Shown here one piece after another: positions 61,700 through 64,000 of a stretch of 64,000 bases of DNA. The position numbers were made by a program, and so were the translations under genes. The DNA comes from Phylloscopus collybita (lineage: Eukaryota; Chordata; Aves; Passeriformes; Phylloscopidae). The stretch lies in the NCBI GenBank assembly GCA_027886175.1, contig JAJNNQ010000040.1, positions 22,960,001-23,024,000 on the forward strand, given 5' to 3'. Within the stretch, counting starts at the first letter, position 1. Each line of letters begins with the position of its first letter. Below the pieces are notes generated by a model, which did no database searches, had not been told where the DNA came from, and was given only the letters and a program-made list of their open reading frames with translations.

Positions 61700-64000
61700 C
61701 CAATTGTTTGTAGTCTTTGCTGTTAACTTCAGTACAGCAGCACCCATTTGGATCACCTGGTGGTGTGAGTAACTGTATCACATTCTGGCAGAATATATTA
61801 GCAAGCTGACTGATCATCATTGAAAAAAAAAAAATTCCAATGGGTGGTTGCACAAATTCTTTAGAAAATGTCCTCAAAATTCAAAAGCCGTATTTCTTCT
61901 GGGACATTTTAATCCTGATTTTTAGAACAATTTGTTCTTTAAATAGAAATCAATAGAACTTCTTCCAAGCACATTTTCTAGCAGGATGAAAATCACTGCT
62001 TTTTCCCCCGCTTTTAATAACATAACTCATGAACTACATAAAATAACCCTCTAAAAATATGTCTCAAGATAATAGAAAAATGGTGTGATTAAGTTGTACT
62101 TTATAAGTTTTATTGTCATTTGACAGCATTCTGAATTTTGTATCATAGAGATTGTAGTTTTGAAAACTGAGGAATAAGTATATTTTTATATTTAATTTTT
62201 TTCATATTGAAATCCATGTAATCCATTTATTTCCTTTCAATCAAGATTTAATAGGTATTTTCTATTTGTAGGAAATGTTTAGAACAATTAATTAATTAAG
62301 TTTAGTTCAGGGGAAAGAAGAAAAGCTTGACGGGTACAATTTGGTTCATTTACACAAAATTGTAAGTTTGTTTTAAAAGACATTTTTATAGGATTATCAG
62401 AATTGTTGCAGCAGGTGGTTTTAAAGGAAAATCAGTGTCATAGCACTTCTATCCTTACATTTCTCAGTGACATGAGTATTCTTAAGGTGAAGTTATTTTA
62501 TACAGCAATTTCAGGAGTGCTTCTGTTCTTATGTGTATCAGATACTGACCACAATGGTACAAAAGATTTATAGACAATAACTATTTTTCCCATTTCAACT
62601 CATAGGAAGGTAACAGATGGCTTAGCAGGGTTTTGATAATTCTAGGAAAAGCCAAATTGAGCAGGTGAATTTTGTAGTTATGGTGTCATGGAAAGCCCAA
62701 TTATTAATTCTTAGCTGGCTGTGATTTGTTTCTGCATTATATTCAAACACAGTGAGACCCCCTAACAACTTTTTCAATGTCGTGTTCTGGGTTGAGTTCC
62801 TAGAAGGCAGTGCTTAGTGACTTACTGCTTAGGATGCACTAATGTGTAGGTCTCCCCATAGCAGAGGTGCAGAAAATAACATTCTTGGTGTTAGGTGAAG
62901 GGTTTTTGAAAATCAGCATTAATTGCACTTGAAACTTCAACCGAACTGACTTTCCACGTAGTGATGTGGTTCATCACTGGAGCTCTTAGCAGACTGTCTA
63001 CTGAGTAGATGAGCAGCAGTTTCTTGTGCAGAGATTGGAGTTGATGTAATTTCTTTCTGGGTTTGGAGATTTGTTGATGATTATGAATTGCAATAAATAC
63101 CTCAGGAGTTTATAAATGTCAGAGAAGTGTTTAAGTTAAACTTGGCACTGAAGGGATAAAGAGGGCATTAACTTCATTCACTGTGAAAGTTAGTCTTGTT
63201 TTTTGGGAGGAAGTTTGTGACCAGACAATTTGCTGAGTATTTTCTTTGCAACTGCTCAGAGTTGAGCAGTTAACCTTGCACTTGGTAGCTTGTTTTCTTT
63301 CTGTCAGTTTTGTTGGAAAAAGAAATAAAATGTCCATGTTGTCCAAGAACGTCAGTAATTAGCTCTGGCAGTTGTTGGGTTTGATGTATCTCCCTCAAAA
63401 CCAAGATTCTGTCAGAAGCATGTGATTTTTTTTTTTTTTTAATTAGACTTACATTCTTAACAATGCATCAGGAAACTCTGGTGCTGTTAGAACTAAGTCT
63501 CAGCATCTTAGATTTGTGTGAGCTAGATGTTTCATTGTTCTGGAAGATTTTCCTTTGCTGAGACACTGGAAGAGGAATGCAGGCAGACACATTTTAAAAC
63601 CAAGCGCTCAGGTTCTTTTCTCTTACCCCTGCAATATAACTACATTGTACATTCTGAATCTTTCAAGTCACATGGAGTCAAATGTGAGTAAAAGGACCCT
63701 GCCAGGAGCTAGGATATCATTAAGAACAGTGATGTTAAGATAAATAAGAAATGGCAAGAAGTATATCTTAACGGGAAATATTTGGCATGGCAGATAGTCA
63801 CATGTATTGGAAAGGCAGTGTTATTTTAGAAGCTGAAAATCAAGAACAGTGGTATAAATGCTTTGTACTGTATCACATATAAATACAGCAGACCTGCTCT
63901 TGAAATAAAACAAGGTTAAATCTACTTTTTAATCAAAATTTCTGAACTGTTAATACACAAGCCACTGACCATCCCTGCAGTCTATCTTGTGTGCTGCATA
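61700..64000. other. Downstream flank, no gene seen
   Basis: AT-rich sequence with an (AATT)n-like spot at about 62283-62299 and a T run at 63427. No exon of the expected next gene, IL22RA2, is recognisable before the window ends. Confidence 0.6.

Noticed and set aside
1..64000. A CRISPR array, operon or other prokaryotic system
   Set aside because: There are no spaced direct repeats or dense gene clusters. The repeats, introns and CpG island show vertebrate nuclear DNA.

Overview
The window is vertebrate nuclear DNA, almost certainly from a bird and probably a songbird. The repeats are dominated by CR1 LINE fragments. It also holds two solo-LTR-like elements of avian ERV type. It is AT-rich, mostly non-coding, and has one strong CpG island. 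There are no bacterial-style genes; nearly all open frames in the window are chance or repeat-derived.

One protein-coding gene is supported: IFNGR1, the ligand-binding chain of the interferon-gamma receptor, on the + strand in seven coding exons from 40429 to 60913. The spliced product is 437 residues. Intron phases are 1-2-1-0-1-0, the pattern of the class II cytokine receptor family. It has a signal peptide, two fibronectin-III-like domains, one membrane helix, the membrane-proximal LPKS motif (JAK1 contact in mammals) and the C-terminal tyrosine motif YDKPH (STAT1 docking in mammals). The start codon lies in a CpG island (about 40160-40890) and a polyadenylation signal lies at 61369.

Layout: 1-40150 is intergenic. 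It holds scattered CR1 copies (11180, 23610-24585, 38725), an 11-bp minisatellite with higher-order structure in a small GC-rich patch (20560-21070), a solo LTR (35131-35722), a possible second LTR (about 27060-27530), microsatellites, and several repeat-free AT-rich blocks that could be conserved non-coding elements. 40160-61395 is IFNGR1; its introns carry six CR1 pieces and one LTR. 61396-64000 is downstream flank, beginning with a CR1 3' end.

In mammals the order is OLIG3, a large gene-poor interval, IFNGR1, then IL22RA2 and IL20RA. If synteny holds, the first 40 kb is the gene-poor OLIG3-IFNGR1 interval, and IL22RA2 would lie beyond the right edge. This is inference from known synteny; neither neighbour is visible here.

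I found no undescribed gene system. The most interesting items are a changed cysteine arrangement in the receptor ectodomain, the two-level minisatellite, LTRs close to an interferon receptor promoter, and candidate regulatory blocks in the upstream desert.
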